From assembly GCA_002914845.1 (NCBI GenBank), contig JXTC01000108.1, forward strand, positions 493,353 to 557,352: a stretch of 64,000 bases of DNA, given 5' to 3'. The stretch comes from Trema orientale. Its lineage: Eukaryota; Streptophyta; Magnoliopsida; Rosales; Cannabaceae. How positions within the stretch are numbered: the stretch's first letter is position 1; every line of letters begins with the position of its first letter. Below are positions 11,993 to 23,139 of the stretch, piece by piece. The notes below the pieces were generated by a model. That model saw only the letters and a program-made list of their open reading frames with translations. It was not told where the DNA came from and made no database searches. The position numbers and the translations under genes were made by a program.

Positions 11993-13456
11993 TGATGTGT
12001 TCATATTTTTCAAATATTTACGTATTTTTTTTAGCTTAATTTTGTGCTTAATTATTTTTATTCTCAAAGCTTTTATCTTAATTTTTGTTATTTTATTAAA
12101 TTACGCAGGTTGTGAAGTTATTGTGCCAAAGAGAGCTTAAAATGGCATTTTTCTAAATCAATTAGAGAAAATGATAGAAGAAAGGCCTGAGTCCAAAGTG
12201 CTATATGCCAAGTCCATATAAGTTGATTACATGAGCCCATTGATTCAAGTTATAACCTACAGATTGCAAATGGAAGAGTACACGTGTGCTTTCATGAGCC
12301 CATAAAGTTATTTGAATTAGAGAAAAGAAGCCCAATGCAAGATGACTTAAGTCTTTATACGATAAGGAGCTACAGGACGTGTTGGTGAATTAAGAGAGTC
12401 GGTAGTCCATTCTATTGATGAACGTGAAAATTTTGGGTAACTAAAATCAGTTTAGTCGGCTACCCATTATCATATAACGCTACATATAAATACATAAACA
12501 GAGAGCTCTAGAAAAAGGAATATATAGGACGATAGGAAGAGGGAGTCCAGTGGCAGTGAGAGGTTGGAGCAAGAGAGATTAAAATAGAGAGAGTAATTGG
12601 AGGCCAAATTAGAAGAGGAGGCTTGGAATTATTCTCAATCATTCCCCACTCTCGTTTGTTTATTTTTGTTTTTAGTTTTTTTTTTTATTATGTTGCAAAT
12701 TTTTATTCTTAGTTTCGTTATTTTAGTTATGAACTAAATTAATTTTCTAGGATTACAATGGGATCTCTATATGTAGTTTGAATTATGATGTTACCTCTTT
12801 GATTTTGCGATTTTAATTTACGAATTGTTTATTCTATCTTGTTCTTAATGCTTTTGAGTGCTTGATCACCACTTAAATTGATATTAGTAATTTGTATGAA
12901 CTTGGAAAAGGAATTTCAGATTTAGACCTAGATAGAATAATACATGATCATATTTATATGAGTTTATGTAGGATAGGAATATACCTACATAACATGTGCA
13001 ATTATTGAAAGACCTTACTCTTAATAAATCTTTTCTTAATCTAATTCACATAGGAATATAGTGAGTTAATTAGAAGAGATATTTCTACATGACTATCGGA
13101 AGAGGCTTGTAGATACACTAGGGTTCTTGATTGACAATTTAGGTTAAATAGTAATTCAAATAGGGTAACTAGTAATTTAGGCATACGTAGAGTGAAAATT
13201 GTAATCCTAGGTTTATTTTCATTGGTGATTTGATAAAATTACTTGCGTTTTTTTAAATTTTGTTTTATTTATTTTCTTGTCTTCTTTTAGTTTAAATTTT
13301 AATTTTAGAATTCTCAAATTGATTGTTTGGATAAATTGATAACTAGTGAAGGTTAGTACTTAACAAATTATAGCAATTTCTCTGTGGGAACGATATCTTT
13401 ATTCATCACTTTATTACTTGTTCGATACGTGCACTTGCGTATAAAATTCCATAACA
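11993..13456 (+). mobile_element. Solo LTR, 1.46 kb, inserted in the Copia remnant
   Basis: Perfect 5-bp TSD CTTCA at 11988-11992 and 13457-13461. It starts TGATGTGTTC and ends ATTCCATAACA, giving canonical TG...CA ends. The 3' part (ctctgtgggaacgatatc ... cgtgcacttgcgtataa) is typical of long LTRs of plant Gypsy-like and large non-autonomous retroelements, from recall. No internal region remains. Its position inside the Copia remnant shows it is the younger insertion. Confidence 0.9.
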
Positions 13457-13599
13457 CTTCACATGTCAGACTCACACTACCATGAACTTCGCAACATAGG
13501 CTTTAATTTGATTCAATACCACAAGAAATCATCTGCAGTTGTTGTCAATGCTGAGATACCTTTACTTTTTTCATCTTGGGTCTTCATCTCAACGATTGC

Positions 13600-14470
13600 A
13601 ACAGTGGAAGTTTTTTTTGGAATTCTTTGTCTGTGAATCACGGTTATGGTCCTACCATTCTCGATACCCAACAAGTTCAAAACAACAGTTTTTTATATGA
13701 CTAATTTTGTGGCAATGGGTGCATTTATGGTTAAACTTGTCAGATCTTGATTATTGATTTTGAGGAATCCATTTCTGATTAGATCTATTTTGAGTCAATA
13801 ATACCGAAGATTCCGATTGTTCTACCTCCTTATTCAATGTGGTGCGCCGTATTTCTTCACGTCGAGCCAAAAAATAGCACTCTTCTAGATTTGGAATTGG
13901 TTCTTTGCGTAGAATTTCTCAACAAATTTGGTCAAAAATATTATCTATGCCGACAAGGAATATGTGAACTCTCTGTTATTCTATGGTCTTGTAATATGTT
14001 TTGATATTATCTGGATCCTTCATAATGACCCTATCGATGGTCTAATTCTCGAAAAAATTCAGTCAGCTCTCCATAATATATAGAGAATATTTTCCCTTTT
14101 CGTTTTGCTGAGAAAGCCTTCTGATTCAGAGTAAATACTTGTAATTTATCGCTTCCATCATAAAATACTTTGGACAAGGCATCCCAAATATTATAGGCAG
14201 TGGATAAGTGTAAATAATGCCTCATAATTTCTAGTGACATGGATATTAGTAGCCATCGTTGACTTTTTGATTTTCAGCATACCATTTTTCGTATCCTTCA
14301 TCTGATTCCGCAAGTGACTTAGTCTTGCCATGAATGTAAGAGATCTTGTCTCTTTCGGCAATATGCATTTCTATTAACTGAGACCATATATCGTAATTTG
14401 TCTCTGTAAGAGTAATTCTCGCATTAAATACTCCTTCAGATTGTACTACAATAGGGATTGTTCAATCCCT
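13600..14470 (-). pseudogene. Copia gag remnant (UBN2 domain plus CCHC knuckle)
   Basis: Minus-strand translation starts near 14470 with VQSEGVFNARITLTETNYD, IWSQLIEMHI and SDEGYEKWYAENQKV. It continues with LSTAYNIWDALSKVFYDGSD, LQVFTLNQKAFSAK and YYGELTEFFRELDHR, and ends with the zinc knuckle CTHCHKISHIKNCCF near 13690. These are the hallmarks of plant Copia gag, the coat protein of the retrotransposon particle. In-frame stops (after QKVNDGY, after KTIE and elsewhere) and small frameshifts break it. The knuckle is also imperfect: CCHC spacing would call for H where C is seen. No protease, integrase or reverse transcriptase follows. Confidence 0.88.
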
Positions 14471-14768
14471 GATGGTTCAATATTTTTTTCCACCCATTTT
14501 TTTGATTTTTTTTAATTTTTTTTTCAATTTTTTTACTATATATCCTTCCCTTTTTATCGTTTTGTTTTTTTATAAAAATAAATACCCTTTTTTTTTATAA
14601 ATTAATACTTCCCTTTTTTAGAATATATATATGCTAATGTTACAGAATGAATAAAATAAAAAAAAAACAACAAAATGGGTTGCGAGAGCCGGAAAGAGTT
14701 TGAGTGAATATATATATATATATGTATATATAGGTCTATGTGTTTTAAACAAATGATATATATATATA

Positions 14769-15012
14769 GGGCACCAATCCAGTAGGTATTTTTTTTTTTT
14801 TAATCTATGGGAAGGTATCGTTTTGGCCAGTGAAAATTTAGGATGCATATTTTTTTATTATAAAAAATAAGAGAGAGAAATAGCATTAATGATGCACGTC
14901 TTTTCATGCGTTTCATTATAGCCGTTGAATCACCATTAGATGATGATCCAACGGCTCAAAAAAAATACCTATCCATAGAAAAAAAAAAAAAATACCTACT
15001 GGATTGGCAACC
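14769..15012. mobile_element. MITE, copy B
   Basis: The ends ggcaccaatccagtaggtat and atacctactggattggcaac are inverted repeats of about 25 bp, each running into a poly-T/poly-A tract. The core matches the reverse complement of 3950-4159. It sits between TA-rich tracts and interrupts the 5' part of the Copia remnant. Confidence 0.78.
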
Positions 15013-15039
15013 ATATATATATGTTTACCGAGGAATACC

Positions 15040-15400
15040 TCAGTAGCGAGTGGCAGCGGAGGCTGGGCTGCTTGGATGCAAACGGTGGTGGGGAGTTGGC
15101 AGCGTAATGGCTTGCGGCAGTGGTAGTAGAGTGACGACGTGTCTCGTGATGAAGAAGCTGCTGCAGAGCACGGGTAGGGCGGCGTCGATCGCGGGTGAAC
15201 GACGGTGGTGCAGGTTTGATTGATGGTGAGTCTGAAAGGGTCGCGCGGATGGGTCTCGGATTGGGCTGCTAGTCTAGGCAAAGGATCTGTGTTCAGAGTT
15301 GGAGCTGAGTTGACGTGTTCGGCGGTGGTGGTTCAGTCGGGTTTTCGAGAATCCGCTTGAGAAGTCGAGGGGCAAACGACGACAAGGAGGGACTGTTTTT
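15040..15400. other. GC-rich island within the Copia remnant
   Basis: This stretch is visibly much richer in G and C (cggaggctgggctgcttgg, gcggcgtcgatcgcgggtg) than the AT-rich DNA around it. A similar composition resumes after the LTR at about 15640-15780. The minus strand is open over about 120 codons but is low-complexity and matches no family I recognise. It may be captured host sequence or the degraded 5' leader of the element. Confidence 0.45.
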
Positions 15401-15489
15401 GTTTTTGTTTTTTTTTTTCTTTTACGGAATTCGGAATTCAAATAATATATAGAACTTATTTTGGCTTTGGTATATGTGAAATTGACGAA

Positions 15490-15637
15490 TGTTTATTGAT
15501 ATTTTTTCATTCATATCTTAAAACTTGGATGTGTACAATATATATAGAGTATATAAGACACAACACCATTAAAATATGTACCTAGAAACCAGGAGGAACA
15601 ATCCTTCTAATACAAGGAAAAATAACTTACTGTAACA
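15490..15637 (-). repeat. LTR-like terminal repeat (5' side of the Copia remnant)
   Basis: On the minus strand it runs TGTTACAGTAAGTTATTTTT ... ATCAATAAACA. It pairs with 11607-11757. It is better preserved than its partner. Confidence 0.7.
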
Positions 15638-15960
15638 CTTGGGAGAGTTCGTCGGTGATGATGCCTATGGGCGTCTTCTCTAGTATAATCCACGAGTCCC
15701 GTTGATCCTGACGTCACCGGTAATGAGAGTGAACACGACGAGGTCAAGCTCTAAGCGAGAGATGAGAGGAAAGAAGGGGAAGAAGAAATTAAAAAAGTCT
15801 CATATTTCTAATAAAGATCATACATAAATATTGAAGAGAGGTCACATCATGTTTGGATCAATATTTTTAAGAACATTGTACCAGGTGTTATTTTCCCAAG
15901 AATCAAATATTTAAGATAATGTAAACTAAATTGGGCCTTGGGCCCAAACCAATTAAAAAC

Positions 15961-16775
15961 CAAGTTTTTTTACAAAATTTTATGCCCAAAGTATCAAAAA
16001 TTGAGAAATCCCAAATGAGCTGAATTTTTTGAAAAATCCCTGATTGATTTAGAAAAATATCATTTTTTAAAAACGTTTTTTCAGAAAGAAAGTATTTTTA
16101 ATACATATTTAGAAAAATATCACTTTTCTTCAAAATTGGTTATTTTTCAGTAGTATTCGAGGTAACTAATTGAGTTCCTTGGGGATAACAACTCTAGTTA
16201 CTTAAGCTAGCTGGTCAAGTTACCCCATTGGTTGCTTCAAATAACTAATCAATTAATAAAAAGTAGCATTTTTATAAATACTTCTTAAAAGTGATATTTT
16301 TCTAATTCAAATTTGGGATTTTTCAAACAATTTCAAAATTTAGGATTTTTTTAATTTTTTTTTAAATTACCATAAAAAAAATCAAATTTCCTTTAAAACT
16401 AAGTCATTTTTTGTTTTTAGAGGAAATTTGATTTTTTATATTAGTTTTTCAAAAAAAAATGAAAAATCACGAATTTTGAAATGGTTTGAAAATTTCTAGA
16501 TTTTAAATGGAAAAATATCACTTTTAGAAGTATTTAAAAAAATACCATATTTACTAATTGATGAGATACCTGAGGTACTCCAAGTAATCTAACTGGTTAG
16601 CTTGAGTAGCATTGAAAAATACTTTTTTTTGGACAAAAATGTGATATTTGTATAAATATTTATAAAAAATATTATTTATCTAAAATTACTCTTAGAAAGT
16701 GATATTGCTCAAATTCTCATCCGAAATTTTTCAATTTTTAGTACTTTGGGCTTGTAAATTTGTAAGAAGACCTTA
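15961..16775. mobile_element. Foldback-type TIR element
   Basis: The left half (aagtttttttacaaaattt ... gcccaaagtatcaaaaattg ... atgatatttttctaattc) is largely the inverse of the right half (about 16440-16775, ending ... tactttgggcttgtaaatt). The inverted arms therefore cover most of the element. It shares the blocks aaaaatatcacttttt, gaggtaactaat and aattaataaaaagt with 50122-50550. No coding capacity. A TSD was not resolved. Confidence 0.7.
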
Positions 16776-17896
16776 ATTTTTAAAGCCATTTGAATACAAC
16801 AACTTGTCTCCTTTCTTGCCCTTTTCAAAATGGGATTTTAAGCCAAATGGCCAAATTTTTTATCACTATTTTATATATGGCCCTTTTACAAATGTTATTA
16901 AACAATGGCCACATTTTCAAACTTATTTGAAAAATGATCATTTTTTAATAGATTGAAATATATTGATTTATTTTGTATGAAATTGATTTATTTATTTAAA
17001 AATAGAGCAACTGAAAAAGGGCAATTATAAAAAAAAATTGTAAAACGACTGTTTATTAAATAGATGTTAAAAAGGGCAAAAAAACAACCATTTTTTAAAA
17101 TAGATCTTCAAAAAAAAGGACATTTCTTATAAATACTCTTTCAAAATAATGCTGAAGCCTGACTAAAAAGGCTACATACTTACATCACATGTGCAATATT
17201 GAAAAACCTCGTGAGTTTCTTTTGAAATCTGTTGTTACATATGCACGTGCTTATCTCATTCTTTATTATTAGTTTATATTGCTGTCATAGAAGATACTGT
17301 AGCTTGTCAATTTTTCTTCCTATTGTTTAGTTAATACAGTCCTCCAAAACATGTTTTTGATCCCGATTGATGATTCCACGATCCTGTGTTGTCAATAATC
17401 AAGTTATTGGACTTGCTGCAAAAATGTTTCTGTCATGAACTGTTATGTCACTCAGGACTGTATATGATGGAAATGTTGGTTTGGTTAATAAAAGAAGAGA
17501 TGGCCGGGACTTAGATGCATATTTTGCATATGGGTTAATTTAAAAGTCGATAGTTTCGCTACTAAGCCTAGATTCTTCACTGTTTTCTTCTAAGGCTAAA
17601 ACTTTATTGAATTGGCAACTTTAAGTCTGTTTATTTCTGGTTCCTGATGTATAGCTTTGTCCCTCCTCTTTCTCCTTTACTAGCTTTGAGTTCTTACATA
17701 TATATGTTTCAACAGTTTCTTGTTATGTATGCAGTGGCAAGTGGTAAAGAAGTTCAAGATAGTGAAAGGGCAAATTAATCAATATATGACCATTTTAAAT
17801 GAACTAGTTAACAAAAGAGAATGTATATCATATATATACCGTTAAGTCAATAGCATGAATGAAATGTTTGACTGAGACACGATCTATAAAAAAAAA
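16776..17896. other. Intergenic; AT-rich, no intact gene seen
   Basis: A partly self-complementary AT-rich segment at 16830-17130 carries repeated aaatggccaaa and aaaagggcaa motifs and may be another small element. From 17160 the composition is more balanced and resembles intron or UTR sequence leading into the H+-ATPase fragment. I could not identify upstream exons of that gene. Confidence 0.35.
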
Positions 17897-18196
17897 CTTA
17901 GGAGTGAGTCCCTTCCTATGACAAAGTGCCAGAGTGACAGTGTGTATTCAAGTTCCACATATGCAAACAGGGAAAGATTGAGGCAGTGGTTGTCGCCACT
18001 GGTGTTCATAAGTATTTTTGCTCACCTTGTAGATACCACGAACCAACAGGGGCACTTCCAAAAGGTAAATAAAGCAACATAATATTTATTCATTTTATTT
18101 ATTATTTGCTACAGGCAATGTGTATTGGGCATATCTGTATTTGTTCTGTTGACATGGGGATGATCATAGAGATTGTTATCATGTACCCAATCTGTG
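17897..18196 (+). pseudogene. Plasma-membrane H+-ATPase gene fragment (two exons)
   Basis: The first exon translates as LRSESLPMTK, then KIEAVVVATGVHKYF, then after a shift of frame AHLVDTTNQQGHFQK. It ends at 18064 with a GT donor. After a short intron (acceptor AG at 18113-18114) the second exon reads CIGHICICSVDMGMIIEIV followed by MYPIC. These match the P-type proton pump segment (TGESLP.TK ... IEAVV.ATGVHTFFGKAAHLVD.TNQ.GHFQKVLTAIGN) around the actuator domain and transmembrane segment 3. Only about 90 of roughly 950 residues are present. The TGES motif is mutated to RSES and the frame is broken, so it is non-functional. It is a captured or remnant genomic fragment, because splice sites are retained. 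Confidence 0.85.
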
Positions 18197-18609
18197 TTAT
18201 ATACTTTCATTTATTGGTGATGCAACTGTGACATTGCTCAATACAAATAGCTGTTCTAATAACTTGACTTATTTTTGGAAGAACTATTGATCAAGTTCAA
18301 CTCCGAAAGTGTGCTAAAATGAGCTGGATTACTTCCTGGTTTGGGTAGAATGATGCGGCATTTTGGCTTTGGTACACTTTACTTCTGTTTTCTATTGTTG
18401 TTGTGCTGTAAACAAAAACAAGCATTGTTAATGAGGAAAGGAGGCAGCTAAGGTCAAACCCAAGAAAGGCTAAAGCCACTTGAGAGAATAATCAAAGCCA
18501 TTGCAATATAACACACCTTGCTTGTGAAAAGAAAAGAAGAAAGTCCAGGAGCAAAGTCACGCTATGAGCTACCTTATTACAACTACAGATCTTTAGTATC
18601 ATTTCTTTA

Positions 18610-18740
18610 GAAAAGAGTATAATTCAGACTACAAGAATGTGAAAATCCATGGCTGGAACTGAAAATCCAGTACGGCCAGGGCAAAGGGAAGTTGTACAAT
18701 GAAGAATGTGACCGCTTTACGCTGCGAGCCCATATATACC
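18610..18740 (+). pseudogene. ISWI chromatin-remodeller (SLIDE region) fragment, copy 1
   Basis: Reads LELKIQYGQGKGKLYNEECD, followed by RFTLRA. This is close to the plant ISWI (CHR11/CHR17 type) SLIDE-domain segment that precedes MVHKLGYGNWDEL. The preceding DYKN...P-like stretch is frame-shifted. In intact proteins SLIDE contacts linker DNA during nucleosome sliding. Only about 30 residues remain, 0.4 kb downstream of the H+-ATPase fragment and on the same strand. A second fragment of the same region is at 34487-34668. Confidence 0.75.
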
Positions 18741-19515
18741 TCAAGTTTCTGCACATGGACAGTTATGTGCGTGCATATACATATGCACATTTTAACGATG
18801 TTATGTATTTGTTCTGCTGACTCGGATAGAAATTTTAGCTTCTAATAAAAATTTATGTAATGTCTATTTTAAAAAAAGAAAAATATTCCACATACTAACG
18901 GACATTATTTATTTCAGAAAGAAATTATTTTATATAAAAAAAAAGTTATAAAAGAGTTAGTTTTGAAAATATTTATGAGTGAGCCTCATTCTTCATTATA
19001 AATTCCCCTAAGAAAGTACTTTTTCACAATTACTTTTTCTATGGATGGTATTTTTCTACGGATGGCATAATTTATGTACTAAAATTTAACTTTAAAAAAA
19101 ATAAAATTTGAAGTTAATCTTCAAGAAATTAATTTTAACTTATTTATAAATAATTTGATATAATTTGATTATTTAGTTATAGTTTTCTTAAAATCAAAAG
19201 ATAAAAAGTTTGTTATTTAATTAAAAATATGAAACACACATGTTAATTCTATCCTAACAAAAAGTAGCATAACAAACATATGATATAATTAGACTATAAT
19301 CCTATCTAATACTCCAATCCTTTAATATATTTTAATCATATCTTATCATATTCTGCATGTCAAATGAAGCCTTAAGAAAACCTATTTTCTTCCATTTTCA
19401 TTTCTATTCCTAAAGAATAATGTTTTTTTTAATAAAAAAAATTCTATTTTAATTATTGTTTCACTTTGATATTTTTCCTACTAAAATAGAACCTTAAATT
19501 GAGTGAGCGAGCATG
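18741..19515. other. AT-rich intergenic DNA, nothing recognised
   Basis: Homopolymer-rich sequence without open frames or recognisable termini. Confidence 0.35.
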
Positions 19516-19523
19516 GATATAGG

Positions 19524-20171
19524 TAGAGATATCAAACGAATTGGGCTATCCATTAGGCAAGACGACACGATGCGAAAAAGCGTGTCAAGTACGGCATGAC
19601 ACGACATAAGCTGACCTTGAGTCGTGCCAGACTCATGTTTTTAGGCACTATAGACTGGTATGGCACGACACAATGTTGGGCACGAGTGAGTGCTGTACAA
19701 GCACGAAACAAGCATGACACGACCTATGAAGCATGAAAAGCATGATACTAGATACTTGAAAAAAAGTTATTTATACTTAAATTATTAAATGATCCCTTTT
19801 AGAATTAATGACATGATGATACATTATACTAATAATAATTACTAGAAAGGAAGAATAGCTAAATGAAAATTAGTGCTATGTCTCACACTTAATTGACATT
19901 AATAGATTCTATTCTTTTGTAGGAATATATATCAATGGACAATAAAAAATTAGTAATTAATTCTGATTTTGGCTCATTGTGCCTAGCACGAAATGTGCTT
20001 AACACAAACACGAGTACGACACGACACAAGATGACCCTATGCTAATGGGAAGTGTCGGACTTAAAGTATTTGAGTTTGGGCTAGTACGAGCACAACATGA
20101 TGTTTTACCAGGTCTTATCGATATGAAACACGAATGGACTTACCTTTGATGGGTCGTGCCTTGCATCTCTA
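19524..20171. mobile_element. Non-autonomous hAT-like element with GCACGAC motifs
   Basis: Ends are TAGAGATATCAAACG and, on the other strand, TAGAGATGCAAGGCACG. Flanks are GATATAGG (19516-19523) and GGTATAGG (20172-20179), an 8-bp TSD with one mismatch. The subterminal regions carry many copies of the motif gcacgac/gtcgtgc (for example gacgacacgatgcg, catgacacgacataag, gtacgacacgacacaag). These could be transposase-binding sites. No transposase is encoded. Confidence 0.82.
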
Positions 20172-20179
20172 GGTATAGG

Positions 20180-21839
20180 GCACGAAGGGGACGAGTCTAA
20201 TTACTTATTATTCTTGCTTGTTAGTAGAAGTAACCTTCACTTTCTTACAGTTAAATAAGGAATATAGGGTTGCTAAGATGTTAATCCCCTCTTGTAATCA
20301 ATACACATAGGGGTCTCAGGGAATAAGTGTGAGGACTGAGCTGTAATAATCCACTTTCTCTCCAAAAAGACGAAGGAAAGTAGCCGATTGGCTATCTAAT
20401 AATAATAGTAACAACCATCTGGCTCTTTCTTCCTATCGCAATCATCTTTACCATACTAGTAACTATCCTTGCTATACTAAGACTCAGACTAGTCCTTCTA
20501 TAGATAGTTCAACTTTATTACTCTTTATCAAATTGCTAGTAATAAGAAAGTACAATTTGAAGGTACATAAAAAAGGTACATAAAAAAAATTATTATTTAT
20601 GACTTTTTTAGGAGTTTTTCATGGTCAAGAAGTACTTAAATATAAGTCAAGGCGTTCTTAAATATTCTTAAAAATATTATTTTTAAAAAAATGCACAAAA
20701 GAATTATTGTTATAATTAGATTTGATCTTGAAATACTAACAATTTTGAAGATTATATAGGAAAAGTTCAAAATTAAAAAATAGTAAGAAATTCATTAATC
20801 CTCAAGAGTTCTATCACTCTTAAAGAGCCAATATCAGGAACATATCAAAGCGAAAATGCTTGGGAGAAGAAACACAACCAAAAAAACAGCATGTATAAAA
20901 TTATGAATCTCATATTAGAGACCAAAATTAAGGAGAAAATAATATTTTTAATAACACCAAGCAAATTTATCCTGTTCTTTGTAATCTTATATTTAATTCT
21001 ACAGTATCAGATTGGTGAGTACTTTTTTTTTTTAATGAAAGGATCTGAATTAATATTAAAGGATCTGAATTATCAGATTGGTGAGTACTTATCACCCATG
21101 TATTCTACATCTGAATATTCCAAAAATAGATAAAGAAATTAGCGACTTTATGACACTTGTTTTTATATATGTGGTACTTAGTACATATCATAGGCATTTG
21201 AAAATTAACTCTTATTTCAGCAAGTTGATTATAATCTGTTCGTCTAAATGATGGTCTAAGTTAAGGACTGTTATATATCATTATGTAAATATTTTAGTCC
21301 CAGTAATTTAATTTATTACTAAATCCTTCATTTGAGGTAGATGTAGTTATCAAACAATAAAAAACTTTCTTCTAGATAATAAACAACAAAGTTTCCACTG
21401 CAATAAATAATAAATAACAAAGGAAGTAATCAAGTAATATAAGTTCCAAATCAAGTTATAATTCTCGAATAGTGCAATGAAGTCTGCAGCAGTTTAATGT
21501 AATTATTTAATCCGGAACAGTACTTATTATTAACCAATATAGGATTTTATGGACACGAGAGTAAAGAAACCAATGAAAGACCAAGATGTAAGCAGATTAC
21601 AATTCTAAAGTCATTTAAAGGTACCTTATCAAAATTTTAGTTATCCACGTATAAAAACCATACCTTATCTGTATCAACAGTGCTAAGATATTGTATTAGT
21701 ATGTGAATATCCCAACTTCAATCTAATCGTACGAAAGAGGAATCCAACAAAGTTTCATCATAGATATACAGGTTCACTGGTTTAAAAGGGTTATATTCCA
21801 GGATCCATGGATCCAAAAAAACAATGAATTGAGTTCACA
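20180..21839. other. Intergenic; small direct repeat, otherwise nothing
   Basis: At 21003-21090 the phrase tatcagattggtgagtactt occurs twice, separated by two copies of aaaggatctgaatta. The rest is AT-rich with no identifiable gene. Confidence 0.4.
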
Positions 21840-21859
21840 TCACCTACTTTCTATTGTAA

Positions 21860-22360
21860 ACATTCTCAAAGTAAGCCTCTTCTCCATAAAATACCACGCC
21901 AGGTTAAAGATGGAAAATGACCTATTTTTGCAACAAGAAAATTACAATGAGGAAAGTGATGAGTTTTTAATACTCTACCAATCAAAGAGTAATGTCGTTC
22001 CATTAGACGCCAAGCTTGTTTTGCGAAAAGTACTTGATTGAAATTAACAAAAGATCGAAGGCCCATATCTCCCTCCATTTTTTGGTTTGCACATGAATTC
22101 TAACTTTTCCAATGAATTTTGTATCTTTTTTCCGAGAAGTCCCAGCAAAAGTTAGTCGTCATTGACTCAATTTCTTTATAGAGAATTGTAGGTTTACAAA
22201 AACAACTCATTGTATAGGTTGGGATGGATTGCACTATCGCTTTTAATAAAATTTCCTTACCTCTAATTGAGAAGAGCTTCTCTTGTCATGCCAAAATTAA
22301 TCATCATTTACGCCCAACAAAAATAAGGAATCCTAGATAATACTTATGACATTCATAAAT
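21860..22360 (-). pseudogene. LINE (L1-type) reverse transcriptase fragment
   Basis: Minus-strand translation gives GKEILLKAIVQSIPTYTMSC, FCKPTILYKEIESMTTNFCW, GDMGLRSFVNFNQVLFAKQA, WRLMERHYSLIGRVLKTHHF and FLVAKIGHFPSLTWRGILW. This is the conserved C-terminal part of plant L1 ORF2 reverse transcriptase (GGLGFR.L..FN.ALLAKQ.WRL). A stop after KIHWKS and frame breaks near 22300 show it is dead. The catalytic YADD region, EN domain and 3' tail are absent. Confidence 0.9.
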
Positions 22361-23130
22361 CGGCATGTGTAGCTCTCAGTGGTAAAAATCTTGAGTTTCC
22401 CTGTGTTTGGAGAAAAAAATAGTACTAATTTTCGGAAATTTATTTGTTGTTAGACACTTTCTTATAAATCTCAAACAACTCCTTTGGTGCCCAACATATT
22501 TTTTTTTTAGTTTTACATAATAGTAATAGTAAGTTGTCATCTGTAAATAATTATAAATAATAAATGTGAAATGCTTGGAACATTCAATCTAAATGACATT
22601 GAAAATATATATAACATCATTATTTTTCATGAATCTTTTAGTATTAAAATCAAACAAAATTGGTGCAAGCTTGTATTCCTAACGTTGTTAAAACGAAACA
22701 CAAAAAGTATCGGTATATTATATTGTTGGTTAAAATATTATATTTTGTTTTCAGCGGAGCTCAGAATTTTTCCAAAGTCGCAAAGACCAATGTTGTTATA
22801 CTATAAAATATTTTATGAAGGTTATTATATTGTATAGTTCCTACGTGATAAGATATTGTTGTTCCCTCAATATATCTCCATAATTCAATGTAATATTTTG
22901 ATGTTTAGGTAAGTGATAAAACTAGGAAAAAGATTCGACAAAATCGTATCTAAAAAAAGGGAAAAAGGAATTAATCTCATCTATGTTTCCTTTGGTTTAA
23001 GGCACAGTTAGTGCAATATAACTATTAAATAATAAAATTGAAATTAAAGAGAGTTCTGTTATCTTGAAAAAAATAAATAAATAATAATTTGTGAAAATAG
23101 CCAAAGAAATTGAAATATGCTGAAACATTA
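22361..23130. other. AT-rich intergenic DNA, no gene seen
   Basis: No recognisable frame or element terminus. The upstream part may be further decayed LINE sequence. Confidence 0.35.
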
Positions 23131-23139
23131 TGGGTAAAA

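Larger units (their letters stand above)
11607..15637 (-). mobile_element. Gag-only Copia remnant with short LTRs, nested insertions
   Basis: Two direct repeats of about 150 bp (11607-11757 and 15490-15637) share taaaacttggatgtgtacaa and gtacctagaaaccaggagg. The right copy has TG...CA ends on the minus strand (TGTTACAG ... AATAAACA). Beside the left LTR the minus strand reads cttgagggggagtat, a purine-rich tract of the kind that precedes a Copia 3' LTR. Between them lies a minus-strand gag and no pol. A 1.46-kb solo LTR and a MITE are inserted in it. Neither a matching TSD nor a standard tRNA primer-binding site was found, so the 5' part is probably rearranged. Confidence 0.7.

Noticed and set aside
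17160..19000. Helitron carrying the H+-ATPase and ISWI pieces
   Set aside because: A hairpin-like gtgcgtgcatatacatatgcac is present near 18766, but no CTRR end or matching 5' TC terminus could be placed, so the carrier is left undefined.
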